Of a stretch of 49,626 nt of DNA, positions 24,860 to 33,317 are shown in pieces (the stretch's first letter is position 1; each line of letters starts with the position of its first letter). A model generated the notes under the pieces. The model did not search any database and had not been told where the DNA came from. It saw only the letters and a list, made by a program, of their open reading frames with translations. Origin of the DNA: Paenimyroides marinum. GTDB lineage: Bacteria > Bacteroidota > Bacteroidia > Flavobacteriales > Flavobacteriaceae. A program made the translations under genes and the position numbers. The stretch covers positions 1 to 49,626 of the forward strand of contig NZ_FNXE01000025.1 of assembly GCF_900108395.1 (NCBI RefSeq). Reading direction: 5' to 3'.

Positions 24860-25756
24860 ATGAAAATTCCCGCATATTTACAAAAAGGCGATACTGTGGC
24901 AATGGTTTGTACCGCCAGAAGTTTTTCTTGTGAAGCAGCCACTGAGGCAGTAGAACTTTTTAAATCGTGGGGATTAAATATCGTATTCGGAGCAACAATC
25001 GATGTCAATGTTAACCAATTGGGCGGTACCGACCAGCAACGTACCGATGATTTACAACGAATGATAGACGATCCGGCTATTAAAGCAATATGGGTTGCCC
25101 GCGGTGGTTACGGAACGGTACGGATTATTGATCAAATTGATTTCTCTGGGTTTCTTAAAAACCCTAAATGGATTATCGGTTTCAGCGATATTACGGTATT
25201 GCACAGCCACATTCACAATTTAGGAGTTGCTACTTTGCACGCCATTATGCCGTACTCGGTTCCAAAAGCAAGCAATGATGCAAAAGAAACTTTGCGTAAG
25301 GCATTATTTGGCGAAAGTTATGAATTCAATATTCCTGCTGATTTAAGCAATAAAACAGGTGTAGCAGAAGGATTGCTGGTTGGCGGAAATTTATCTATCA
25401 TTTACAGTTTGCTGGGATCTAAATCAGCTATGGATACTCAAGGAAAAATCTTGTATCTGGAAGATTTAGATGAGTATCTGTACCACATAGACCGTATGTT
25501 TTACAATTTAAAACGAAACGGTTGTTTAGAGCATTTAAACGGATTGATTATTGGGGGAATGACCGATATGCACGATAATCAGATTCCTTTTGGATATGAT
25601 GTAAAACAAATTGTCCTGGATATTTGTAAAGAATATTGTTTCCCTGTTTGTTTTGATTTTCCTGCCGGACATATTTCAGACAATCGCGCTTTGAAATTAG
25701 GAACAAAAGTAGCTTTGAATGTAACCGGTCAATACACCACATTAAAATATATCTGA
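24860..25756 (+). CDS. LD-carboxypeptidase (peptidase S66)
   Basis: A 298-residue serine peptidase of family S66, which in known members cleaves the L,D bond to the terminal D-Ala of muropeptides during cell-wall recycling. Family motifs are visible: WVARGGYGTVRI, then GFSDITVLH with the nucleophile serine, EGLLVGGNLSIIYSLLG, the glutamate in LYLEDLDEYLYHIDRM, and the histidine in FDFPAGHISDN. Length is typical. No signal peptide, so it is cytosolic. The yraN gene starts two bases after its stop, indicating an operon. Confidence 0.92.
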   Translation: MKIPAYLQKGDTVAMVCTARSFSCEAATEAVELFKSWGLNIVFGATIDVNVNQLGGTDQQRTDDLQRMIDDPAIKAIWVARGGYGTVRIIDQIDFSGFLKNPKWIIGFSDITVLHSHIHNLGVATLHAIMPYSVPKASNDAKETLRKALFGESYEFNIPADLSNKTGVAEGLLVGGNLSIIYSLLGSKSAMDTQGKILYLEDLDEYLYHIDRMFYNLKRNGCLEHLNGLIIGGMTDMHDNQIPFGYDVKQIVLDICKEYCFPVCFDFPAGHISDNRALKLGTKVALNVTGQYTTLKYI

Positions 25757-25757
25757 A

Positions 25758-26114
25758 ATGGCAACGCATAATGATACCGGATCAAAAGGCGAAAAACTGG
25801 CACAAGAATATTTAATTGCCAATGGGTACACTATTTTAGAAACCAATTACCGTTATAAAAAAGCAGAGATTGACATTATAGCCTCAAAAGACGAAACGTT
25901 GGCAATCATCGAGGTAAAAACACGAACTTCAACCCATTTTGGTGAACCTGAAAGTTTTGTAAACAACAAAAAAATCAAGCTGATTTTAGAGGCAACCAAT
26001 GTATATATCAACGAGAAAAATATTGATTATAACGTAAGTTTAGATATTATCTCGGTGATATTAGGAAAAGAAACCGAAATCAATCATATTGAAAATGCGT
26101 ATTATTTCTTTTAA
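25758..26114 (+). CDS. YraN family (UPF0102) putative endonuclease
   Basis: A 118-residue protein with a restriction-endonuclease-like fold. The motif pattern GEKLAQEYLIANGYTILETNYRYKKAEIDI (glutamate near 12, then E-I-D-I) and AIIEVKTRT (E-x-K) is the conserved core of UPF0102. The cellular role of the family is not firmly established; a link to DNA processing is suggested for homologues. It directly follows the LD-carboxypeptidase gene with one base between stop and start. Confidence 0.9.
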   Translation: MATHNDTGSKGEKLAQEYLIANGYTILETNYRYKKAEIDIIASKDETLAIIEVKTRTSTHFGEPESFVNNKKIKLILEATNVYINEKNIDYNVSLDIISVILGKETEINHIENAYYFF

Positions 26115-26186
26115 GCTATTAATTTGTTAATATTCTTTTAAAAGATACGAATCTGTTAGTTTTTTTGTACTTTTAAAGGAAAAAGT

Positions 26187-27581
26187 ATGAATTCTTTTAG
26201 AACAGAAACAGACTTATTAGGCGATTTGCAAGTTCCTGTAAACGCTTACTACGGTGTGCAAACACAACGTGCCATAAACAATTTTAAAATATCAAACCAC
26301 AAATTATCCCAATACCCCATTTTTATCAAATCGTTAGCAGCTGTAAAATTAGCCGCAGTTGAAACCAATTATGAACTGGGATTAATAAACGAAACCATAA
26401 AAGATGCTATTTCTGCAGCCTGTAAAGAGCTGTTAAACGGTGCGTATCTTAATGAATTCCCTATTGACATGATTCAGGGTGGAGCAGGTACGTCGGTGAA
26501 TATGAATGCAAATGAGGTAATTGCCAACATTGCTTTAGAAAAAATGGGATACCAAAAAGGTGATTATCAGCATTGTTTGCCAAATGATCATGTTAATTTA
26601 TCCCAATCTACAAACGACGCGTACCCCACAGCTTTAAAATTGGCTTTGTTTCAATCGTCAAAACTAATAACCGATGCGTTGGAAAAGCTGTTTTTTTCAT
26701 TAGACCGCAAAGCCAAAGAATTTGAAGGTGTTATCAAAATGGGACGTACCCAATTACAAGATGCCGTTCCCATGACATTGGGACAAGAATTTGAAGCATT
26801 TGCCTTTACACTAAAAAAAGAAATTCCATATTTGCAAGAACATGCATATCAGTTTTTAGAAGTCAATATGGGGGCAACCGCAATTGGAACCGGTCTAAAT
26901 GCTCCTAAAGGATATGCGCAACTATGTACCGAAAAACTAGCTGCTTTATTAAACGAACCGGTTAAACTGGCTGAAAACCTAGTAGAGGCTACATCTGATA
27001 CCAGTGGTTTTGTAGCGTATGCCGGAGCAATGAAAAAGTTAGCCGTTAAGCTTTCAAAAATTTGTAATGATTTGCGTTTGCTGGCTTCTGGTCCGCGTGC
27101 CGGATTGTACGAAATCAACCTGCCGGCAAAACAACCGGGATCGTCTATAATGCCGGGGAAAGTTAATCCGGTGATTCCGGAAGTGGTTAATCAGGTGTGT
27201 TTTAAAATTATTGGCAACGAATTGACTATAAGTCTTGCTGCTGAAGCCGGACAGTTACAACTGAATGTAATGGAACCGATTATTGCTTTAACCTTATTCG
27301 AATCTATTGAGATTTTATCAAATGCCATTGATACATTACGTGTGGAATGTGTGGAAGGAATAACCGCAAATACCGAACATTTAAAGAATGAAGTGTATAG
27401 AAGCATTGGAATTGTTACGGCGTTAAACCCAATCATTGGTTATAAGAACAGTACCAAAATTGCCAAGCAGGCATTAGAAGAAAACCGCAGCGTGTACGAT
27501 TTAATTTTAGAACATAACATTTTAACAAAAGAACAATTAGATACGTATTTAGACCCAAAAAACATGTTGAATCCGCATTAA
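26187..27581 (+). CDS. aspA: Aspartate ammonia-lyase
   Basis: Converts L-aspartate to fumarate and ammonia. The 464 residues match the aspartase/fumarase superfamily. The N-terminus RTETDLLGDLQVPVNAYYGV and QTQRAINNF, the region GTSVNMNANEVIAN, the QSTNDAYPTALK motif, and the flexible catalytic loop PGSSIMPGKVNPVIPE (near 317-330) are all intact. YYGVQTQRA with NFKIS favours aspartase over class II fumarase, which usually has WG-x-QTQRS. Monocistronic, with a strong terminator shared with the facing thiL gene. Confidence 0.92.
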   Translation: MNSFRTETDLLGDLQVPVNAYYGVQTQRAINNFKISNHKLSQYPIFIKSLAAVKLAAVETNYELGLINETIKDAISAACKELLNGAYLNEFPIDMIQGGAGTSVNMNANEVIANIALEKMGYQKGDYQHCLPNDHVNLSQSTNDAYPTALKLALFQSSKLITDALEKLFFSLDRKAKEFEGVIKMGRTQLQDAVPMTLGQEFEAFAFTLKKEIPYLQEHAYQFLEVNMGATAIGTGLNAPKGYAQLCTEKLAALLNEPVKLAENLVEATSDTSGFVAYAGAMKKLAVKLSKICNDLRLLASGPRAGLYEINLPAKQPGSSIMPGKVNPVIPEVVNQVCFKIIGNELTISLAAEAGQLQLNVMEPIIALTLFESIEILSNAIDTLRVECVEGITANTEHLKNEVYRSIGIVTALNPIIGYKNSTKIAKQALEENRSVYDLILEHNILTKEQLDTYLDPKNMLNPH

Positions 27582-27584
27582 AAG

Positions 27585-27612
27585 AAAACCAGAGAATTTG
27601 CTCTGGTTTTTT
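27585..27612. terminator. Bidirectional terminator between aspA and thiL
   Basis: AAAACCAGAG (27585-27594) and CTCTGGTTTT (27601-27610) form a perfect 10-bp stem with a 6-nt loop, T-rich on both sides. It lies between two converging stop codons. Confidence 0.9.
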
Positions 27613-27615
27613 ATA

Positions 27616-28662
27616 TTATTCGGTTAACGCATTCCAACCGCGGGCTTTTAAAGGTAGCTTTGTATTTTCGCGTGTTATTAAATGTGTGCCTTCGTTCTCG
27701 GCAGTGATATGACCAATAACCGTTAAATGCGGATTGGCTTTAATTTTTTCAAAATCATTCATAGAAATCGTGAACAATAATTCGTAATCTTCGCCGCCGT
27801 TTATGGCAATGGTGGTACTGTCTAAATTAAATTCTTCGCACACGTTGATAAATTGCGGGTCTAAGGGCAATTTTTCTTCGTATAAATTACATCCTGTGTT
27901 TGAAGCCTTACAAATGTGCAGTATTTCAGATGAAATTCCATCAGAAACATCAATCATTGCTGTTGGCTTTACATCTAATTTTTCAAGTAATTCTTTTATA
28001 TCTGTACGTGCTTCAGGTTTTAGCTGACGTTCAATAATATAAGAATATTCTTCTAAATCGGGTTGATTGTTCGGGTTGACTAAAAACACTTGTTTCTCAC
28101 GTTCTAACACTTGTAAACCCATATAAGCCGATCCAATATCGCCGGTAACGACCAGTAAATCGTTTTCTTTAGCTCCCGAACGATAAACAATTTCTTCTTT
28201 TTTTACCACGCCCAAAGCAGTAACGCTGATCAGTAATCCTGTTGTGCTTGATGTGGTATCACCACCAATTAAATCGACTTTATAACTGTTGCAAGCTAAA
28301 CGGATACCTTCATACAATTCTTCAATAGCCTCTAAAGGAAAACGGTTTGATACCGCAATGGAAACCGTAATTTGCGTAGGTCTGGCATTCATTGCACAAA
28401 TATCAGACAAATTGACAACGACTGCTTTGTATCCCAAATGTTTCAACGGCATATAGCTTAAATCAAAATGTACGCCTTCTACTAATAAATCGGTTGAAAC
28501 AACTACATTTTTCGATTTAAAATCTAGAACAGCTGCATCATCTCCAATACCTTTTAAAGTAGATTTTTGTTGAACAGGGAAATTTTGTGTAATATGATTG
28601 ATCAAACCAAATTCGCCTAATTGTGCTAACGAGGTTTTATTCTGATTTTTATTTTCTAACAT
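27616..28662 (-). CDS. thiL: Thiamine-monophosphate kinase
   Basis: Phosphorylates thiamine monophosphate to the active diphosphate cofactor. The 348-residue protein has KGIGDDAAVLD (about 39-49) for metal and ATP binding, STDLLVEGVHFDLSYMPLKH, GGDTTSSTTGLLISVTALG, and the C-terminal AMIDVSDGISSEI and INGGEDYELLFTI motifs, all characteristic of ThiL. Its product is the cofactor of PdhA, also in this window. No thi biosynthesis neighbours and no TPP riboswitch are seen next to it. Confidence 0.94.
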   Translation of the reverse strand: MLENKNQNKTSLAQLGEFGLINHITQNFPVQQKSTLKGIGDDAAVLDFKSKNVVVSTDLLVEGVHFDLSYMPLKHLGYKAVVVNLSDICAMNARPTQITVSIAVSNRFPLEAIEELYEGIRLACNSYKVDLIGGDTTSSTTGLLISVTALGVVKKEEIVYRSGAKENDLLVVTGDIGSAYMGLQVLEREKQVFLVNPNNQPDLEEYSYIIERQLKPEARTDIKELLEKLDVKPTAMIDVSDGISSEILHICKASNTGCNLYEEKLPLDPQFINVCEEFNLDSTTIAINGGEDYELLFTISMNDFEKIKANPHLTVIGHITAENEGTHLITRENTKLPLKARGWNALTE

Positions 28663-28720
28663 AATTCTTTACTTTATGACAAAAGTACAATATATGTTTG
28701 ATAAAAAAGATGTACAGCTT

Positions 28721-29098
28721 TTACTTCTTTCTCAAATAAAAATAAGTAAAACAATCATAACATTGGTCGGCAATAATAAGGGTGTCGCCACTTACAGCAA
28801 TAGATTGTTTCATTAGTTTGTTGCCAACAATTATATCCTGCGGTTCAGTACTTTGAATCACTTTTCCTTTTTCAACTTTAAAAGCACTTTCTGCAATTAA
28901 TGTTCCGTCTTCATAACTAAACATTTTCTCTTTTTTAATAACAATTTTTGTTTCTTTTTCAGGTTTTTTGGTCATTCCGGCAAAACCGCCACTTTTTGAT
29001 TGCAAAATCCAAGTGCCGTTGTAGCTATTACTGTCTTTTTTTAAAATTCCGCAACTTAGTATTAAAGATAATCCTAACAGATAAATAATATTTTTCAT
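28721..29098 (-). CDS. Small uncharacterised lipoprotein
   Basis: A 125-residue protein starting MKNIIYLLGLSLILSCGILK, a lipoprotein signal with the lipobox cysteine at 16. The rest is a short beta-rich domain (GTWILQSKSGGF, TKIVIKKEKMFSYEDG, DTLIIADQCYDCFTYFYLRK), resembling a small lipocalin- or META-like barrel, and includes a CYDC pair near the end. I do not recognise the family. It stands alone between thiL and the DUF72 operon. Confidence 0.75.
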   Translation of the reverse strand: MKNIIYLLGLSLILSCGILKKDSNSYNGTWILQSKSGGFAGMTKKPEKETKIVIKKEKMFSYEDGTLIAESAFKVEKGKVIQSTEPQDIIVGNKLMKQSIAVSGDTLIIADQCYDCFTYFYLRKK

Positions 29099-29186
29099 AA
29101 CTCTACTTTTGGTTTAAAAGTACTATATTTTATCGATATAAATAAATATCCAATTCTAAATCATATTTCTTACATTTAAACAAAAA

Positions 29187-30071
29187 ATGAAATTCGGAAA
29201 AGTAGCAAATCCGTCGTTAGTAGATTTTACCTTACCACCAACACCTGCTGAAACATATACTGTTTTAAATAATTATAAAAAAAACGATACTTTTGAAGTA
29301 TTTGTAGGATGTGCCAAATGGAACAAAACTGATTTAAAGGGATTTTACCCAAAAGGCATAAAAGATGAATTGGCTTATTACTCGCAACAATTCAATAGTA
29401 TTGAACTCAACGCTACTTATTACAACACCCCGTCTAAAGAACAGGTAAGTACTTGGAATAAGAAAACACCGGCAGACTTTAAGTTTTTTCCTAAAATTCC
29501 GCAATCTATCAGTCATTACAGCAGGTTGTTAAATACCCGTGAAAAAGTATTGACGTTTACCGATTCGGTAGCTTTTTTCGAAGAAAAATTAGGAATGATC
29601 TTTTTACAGATGCATGAAAATTTCAACCCAAAAGATTTTGACCGTTTAAAGAATTTTGTTGAGGATTTTCCAAAAGGATTTCCGTTGGCTGTTGAGGTTC
29701 GTAACGATGAATGGTTTTCCAATAAAACGGTTTTAGATAAATATTGTGATATGTTGCAGCAGAACAACGCAGCCAATATTATTGTTGATACTGCCGGAAG
29801 GCGCGATATGCTTCACATGCGACTGACAAGCAGTACGGCTTTTATAAGATATGTAGGTGCGAATACACCTGCTGATTATGACCGTTTGAACGATTGGTTA
29901 GAGGTTTTAAAAGACTGGCGTGCAAGCGGCTTGCAAAAACTATACTTTTTCATTCATCAAAATATCGAAATAGAATCGCCTTTACTGGCAACCTTTTTCA
30001 TTAAAAAATTGAATACCGTTTTTAATCTGAATTTACCTTATCCCGAAAAAAACAATTTATCATTATTTTAA
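29187..30071 (+). CDS. DUF72 (YecE-like) protein
   Basis: A 294-residue TIM-barrel-like protein of the DUF72 family. Family motifs are FVGCAKWN (near 38-45), GFYPKGIKDELAYYSQQFNS, the conserved IELNATYYNTPSKEQVSTW, FKFFPKIPQSISH, LGMIFLQMHENF, and LAVEVRNDEW. The biochemical role is unknown. It starts a three-gene run with a DinB-like protein and a YqjF-like protein, separated by only 8 and 11 bases. Confidence 0.88.
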   Translation: MKFGKVANPSLVDFTLPPTPAETYTVLNNYKKNDTFEVFVGCAKWNKTDLKGFYPKGIKDELAYYSQQFNSIELNATYYNTPSKEQVSTWNKKTPADFKFFPKIPQSISHYSRLLNTREKVLTFTDSVAFFEEKLGMIFLQMHENFNPKDFDRLKNFVEDFPKGFPLAVEVRNDEWFSNKTVLDKYCDMLQQNNAANIIVDTAGRRDMLHMRLTSSTAFIRYVGANTPADYDRLNDWLEVLKDWRASGLQKLYFFIHQNIEIESPLLATFFIKKLNTVFNLNLPYPEKNNLSLF

Positions 30072-30079
30072 AAAGTTAT

Positions 30080-30646
30080 ATGGATTTAAATTTTATAGAA
30101 AGTGTAAAAATGCAGTTTACCTATTATAAACATTTAGGCGACAAAACGTTTGACCAGCTGCAAGAAGCCGATTTCTTTTGGCAGTTTAACGAAGAAAGTA
30201 ACAGTATTGCGGTTATTGTGAAACATTTGTGGGGCAACATGCTGTCACGTTGGACAGATATTTTCACGACTGATGGCGAAAAAGAAACTCGCAACCGCGA
30301 TACTGAATTTGAGAACGATTTAAAGACTAAAACCGAAGTATTACAAAAATGGGAAGCCGGTTGGAATTGCCTGTTTAATACACTGAACAGCTTGTTAACA
30401 ACCGATTTGGAACGTATTATTTACATTCGCAACGAAGGACATACGGTGCTGGAAGCCATTAACCGCCAATTGGCACACTATCCGTATCACGTTGGGCAGA
30501 TTGTTTTTATCGGAAAGATGATTCAAAATGAAAAATGGCAGTCTTTATCAATTCCCCGAAATAAATCAAACGATTATAATGCTGCTAAATTTTCAGCAGG
30601 AAAACAACGCAGACATTTTACTGATGAATTTCTGAACGATAAATAA
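30080..30646 (+). CDS. DUF1572 (DinB-like four-helix) protein
   Basis: A 188-residue helical protein. The pattern SVKMQFTYYKHLGDKTFDQL, then SIAVIVKHLWGNMLSRWTD (with a metal-binding-type histidine) and NRQLAHYPYHVGQIVFIGK (two more histidines) is that of the DinB/YfiT-like superfamily, DUF1572 branch. Such proteins bind a metal through three histidines; some are thiol-dependent transferases. The specific activity here is unknown. It lies between the DUF72 and YqjF-like genes in one operon. Confidence 0.85.
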   Translation: MDLNFIESVKMQFTYYKHLGDKTFDQLQEADFFWQFNEESNSIAVIVKHLWGNMLSRWTDIFTTDGEKETRNRDTEFENDLKTKTEVLQKWEAGWNCLFNTLNSLLTTDLERIIYIRNEGHTVLEAINRQLAHYPYHVGQIVFIGKMIQNEKWQSLSIPRNKSNDYNAAKFSAGKQRRHFTDEFLNDK

Positions 30647-30657
30647 GATACCCGATT

Positions 30658-31383
30658 ATGAGTTTATCCATTAAAGAAATTCTAAAGCAGACCGATCACA
30701 GAAGCTGGACTTGCCCCAAAATCCCCTTTAGCTTTTATCAGGAATGGAACCGAGCCCTGTTTTTTCACTGGAAAGTTAACGCAGCTGATTTACAAGAACT
30801 GCTTCCTGAAAATTTAGAAATAGACTTGTTTAATAACGAAGCCTATGTGTCGCTGGTAGCATTTACAATGGAAAAAATCCGACCACGATTTTTGCCTCCG
30901 TTTGCGCCTGTATCTAATTTTGAAGAGATCAATCTACGAACTTATGTCATTAAAGACGATATTCCCGGTGTGTATTTTTTGAATATTGAAGCCGGTAAAA
31001 TCATTTCGGTAGCCGTAGCAAAATTACTGTCGGTTTTACCTTATGAACATGCCGATATGTATCGAAACAATAAAGATTACTATCAATCAACCTTTACTAA
31101 AAAGAAATTTTCGTTTTCAGCCAAATACGAAATAGGCTCTGAAATAACAGATAAAACCGATTTGGACGGTTTCTTAACCGAACGGTATTGTCTGTATGTT
31201 GATGCGGATAAAAGTTTGTATCGATACGATATTCACCATCTCCCATGGCAGTTAAATCAATTAAACTTATACGAACTGGAAACCAATTATGTATTGGGTA
31301 ATTTAGATTTAAACGAACAACCATTGAAAGTGCATTATTCGCCAGGTGTACGAGTTATTGCGTGGGATAAAATAGCGGTTTAA
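30658..31383 (+). CDS. YqjF-like DUF2071 protein
   Basis: A 241-residue protein of the DUF2071 / YqjF family. Features are RALFFHWKVNAADLQELLPENLEIDLFNNEAYVSL, ending in the typical VSLVAFTMEKIRP, followed by NFEEINLRTYV and PGVYFLNIEAGKIISV, all family signatures. The fold is acetoacetate-decarboxylase-like; the function is unknown. It is the last gene of a three-gene run and ends close to the converging old-yellow-enzyme gene, with no clear terminator in the 9-base gap. Confidence 0.87.
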   Translation: MSLSIKEILKQTDHRSWTCPKIPFSFYQEWNRALFFHWKVNAADLQELLPENLEIDLFNNEAYVSLVAFTMEKIRPRFLPPFAPVSNFEEINLRTYVIKDDIPGVYFLNIEAGKIISVAVAKLLSVLPYEHADMYRNNKDYYQSTFTKKKFSFSAKYEIGSEITDKTDLDGFLTERYCLYVDADKSLYRYDIHHLPWQLNQLNLYELETNYVLGNLDLNEQPLKVHYSPGVRVIAWDKIAV

Positions 31384-31392
31384 CGATTTGGT

Positions 31393-32463
31393 TTAAAAAG
31401 ACTCTTTTCCACGTTCATATTGCGGTGCCCAGTCAATGGCAATATTTAACTGGCTGGCAAATTCATAAACCAAATGCGGATTTTGTAAAAAGCCGCGTGC
31501 AACCGATATAAAATCGGCTTCTTTGTTTTGTAAAATTGTTTCTGCCTGTTGTGCATTGTTTATTAAACCAACCGCTCCGGTAATCATTCCAGTTTCGGTT
31601 TTAATTCTGTTTGCAAACGGAACCTGATAATTTTCGCTTTCCGGAATTTGCTGATGCGCCACCGCACCACCGGTTGATACATCAATTACTTCAATGTTTA
31701 TATTTTTTAAAATCTGTGTCAACTTTACACTTTCGTAACATGTCCATCCACCTTCTGCCCAATCGGTTGCAGAAATCCTGACCCATAATGATTGAGTTGT
31801 AAGTACTTTTGAAACTTCTTCAATGATTTCAATTAAAAAGCGGATACGGTTTTCAAAACTACCGCCGTATTCATCGGTACGGTTATTAATTAACGGCGAA
31901 AAAAACTGATGGATTAAATAACCGTGAGCTGCGTGCAGTTCAATAATATCGTAGCCGGCGTTAACCGCACGTTGTGCTGCCGTTTTAAAATCTTGAATGA
32001 TCTGTTTAATAGCGTCTTTAGAAAGAGCTACCGGTGGATGATCGGTTTCACGAAAAGGAAGGGGTGATACACCAACGGTTTGCCAGCCGTTTACATCGTT
32101 TGGTAAAAACTGGTTGCGGTTAATCCACGGTTTGTTGGTAGATGCCTTTCTGCCGGCATGTGCCAGTTGAATACCCATTAAGCTGCCTTGTGAATGAACA
32201 AAATCTACAATGTTCTTTAAAAACGGAACGTGTTCATCTTTCCAAATTCCCAAATCGCCGTAAGTGATACGCCCTTCAGGAACAACAGCTGTAGCTTCCT
32301 GCATGATTAAACCTGCTTTTCCAGTAGCAAACTGCCCCAAATGAACCAGGTGCCAGTTATTCGCAAAACCATCTTCGGCAGAATATTGACACATGGGTGA
32401 TACCACAATACGGTTTTGTAACGTATGATTTTTTAATTGTAAGGATTGAAATAATAAGCTCAT
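31393..32463 (-). CDS. YqjM/NamA-type NADH:flavin oxidoreductase (old yellow enzyme)
   Basis: A 356-residue FMN-dependent ene-reductase that reduces activated C=C bonds. The YqjM subgroup marks are present: VVSPMCQYSAEDG, with the redox-tuning cysteine near 25, GIQLAHAGRKAS, the substrate-binding histidine pair in IELHAAHGYLIHQFFSPL, and the phosphate-binding region ending ISVARGFLQNPH. It faces the DUF72/DinB/YqjF operon. The physiological substrate is unknown; detoxification of electrophiles is the usual suggestion for the group. Confidence 0.92.
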   Translation of the reverse strand: MSLLFQSLQLKNHTLQNRIVVSPMCQYSAEDGFANNWHLVHLGQFATGKAGLIMQEATAVVPEGRITYGDLGIWKDEHVPFLKNIVDFVHSQGSLMGIQLAHAGRKASTNKPWINRNQFLPNDVNGWQTVGVSPLPFRETDHPPVALSKDAIKQIIQDFKTAAQRAVNAGYDIIELHAAHGYLIHQFFSPLINNRTDEYGGSFENRIRFLIEIIEEVSKVLTTQSLWVRISATDWAEGGWTCYESVKLTQILKNINIEVIDVSTGGAVAHQQIPESENYQVPFANRIKTETGMITGAVGLINNAQQAETILQNKEADFISVARGFLQNPHLVYEFASQLNIAIDWAPQYERGKESF

Positions 32464-32588
32464 AGATTCAAAATTTGCAGCCTAAAGTTACGTTGAAATT
32501 TCTATGTAGAAAAGGGTAAAGTTTTGGAATTATGATATTAATTTATAAATTAGATTAAATTAACTATATAACACGTAGTTTCACCCCC

Positions 32589-33092
32589 TCAATGCATACA
32601 ACCAATGTAAATCTTTGATTTTAAAACATACGTTTTTGGATAGGTGCCTTTTAAAACAGTTTTTAAACTGTCTGCTTTTGATTTGTTGGCGAACATACCG
32701 GAAACAACAATCATTTCGGTAGGATATTGCTTAGGTTCTATTGTGTTTTCCGTATAAAAATAAGCGTTTTCAATGCTTAAAGTTTCCGATTCAAATCTGC
32801 GTGGAAAATATTCCCCACGGTACAATTCATCTTCATTTTCTTCGGGTAAAACAATTTGTTGTTTGGTTTTATCAAAATATCTGCCCATGGTATCAATTTC
32901 AAGGTGGTATTGGTCATTGATTGCCAGCATGGTATTTTTTAAATCGTTATACACAAAACTTTTGTGGGGAATCACCAGATAATAATCTGCATATTGTGCT
33001 CTCTCAAAATCAGAATAAGTTAAAGTATCCGTAAAATGATCTTTAGAAGAATTACAGCTTATTAAAAGCAAAAGAAAACCCAGATATTTCAT
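32589..33092 (-). CDS. Small lipoprotein with a SPOR-like C-terminus
   Basis: A 167-residue protein with a lipoprotein signal (MKYLGFLLLLISCNSS, Cys 13). The C-terminal part, EMIVVSGMFANKSKADSLK followed by VLKGTYPKTYVLKSKIYIGC, has the beta-alpha-beta pattern of SPOR-type domains, which bind denuded peptidoglycan glycan strands at septa in other bacteria. The match is by pattern only and the N-terminal half is not recognised. It sits alone between the oxidoreductase and the flavohemoglobin promoter region. Confidence 0.7.
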   Translation of the reverse strand: MKYLGFLLLLISCNSSKDHFTDTLTYSDFERAQYADYYLVIPHKSFVYNDLKNTMLAINDQYHLEIDTMGRYFDKTKQQIVLPEENEDELYRGEYFPRRFESETLSIENAYFYTENTIEPKQYPTEMIVVSGMFANKSKADSLKTVLKGTYPKTYVLKSKIYIGCMH

Positions 33093-33248
33093 TTTTTTAT
33101 AACTAAATTACTGTATTTTTTTCATTAAAAGAAGTTGCTGCTTGCAACAAATTTTGATTTTTATGGGATTATTTCTGTTTTGTTTTATAGGTGTCTTTTT
33201 TGTTTGATTTTATCATAAAAATGCGAATTTTTAGGTAAAAGAGATTTC

Positions 33249-33266
33249 TTATGATTGTAATCATAA
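33249..33266. promoter_or_regulatory. FNR-spaced palindrome upstream of the flavohemoglobin gene
   Basis: TTATGATTGTAATCATAA is a perfect inverted repeat apart from its central GT. Read as ATGAT-N4-ATCAT it has the spacing of Crp/Fnr-family sites (FNR consensus TTGAT-N4-ATCAA). Its centre is about 34 bp upstream of the centre of the -7 box, so near -41 to the expected start, the class II activator position; no -33 TTG is present. A Crp/Fnr regulator gene lies at 35937. Confidence 0.65.
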
Positions 33267-33287
33267 AATCAGGAGTGAAAAGGATGG

Positions 33288-33295
33288 TATTTTTG
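33288..33295 (+). promoter_or_regulatory. -7 box of the flavohemoglobin gene
   Basis: TATTTTTG matches TAnnTTTG and ends 22 bp before the ATG at 33318. The absence of a -33 element fits an activator-dependent promoter. Confidence 0.6.
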
Positions 33296-33317
33296 CTAAA
33301 AATAAAATTAAGCTCAC

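Noticed and set aside
26187..27581. Class II fumarase instead of aspartate ammonia-lyase
   Set aside because: The N-terminal and substrate-loop motifs fit aspartase better, though the families are close.
28663..28720. TPP riboswitch before thiL
   Set aside because: The upstream gap is only 58 bases and no conserved thi-box pattern is visible.
33131..33150. GTTGC/GCAAC hairpin upstream of hmp
   Set aside because: Only 5-base arms and no T-tract or spacing relation to the promoter; likely chance.
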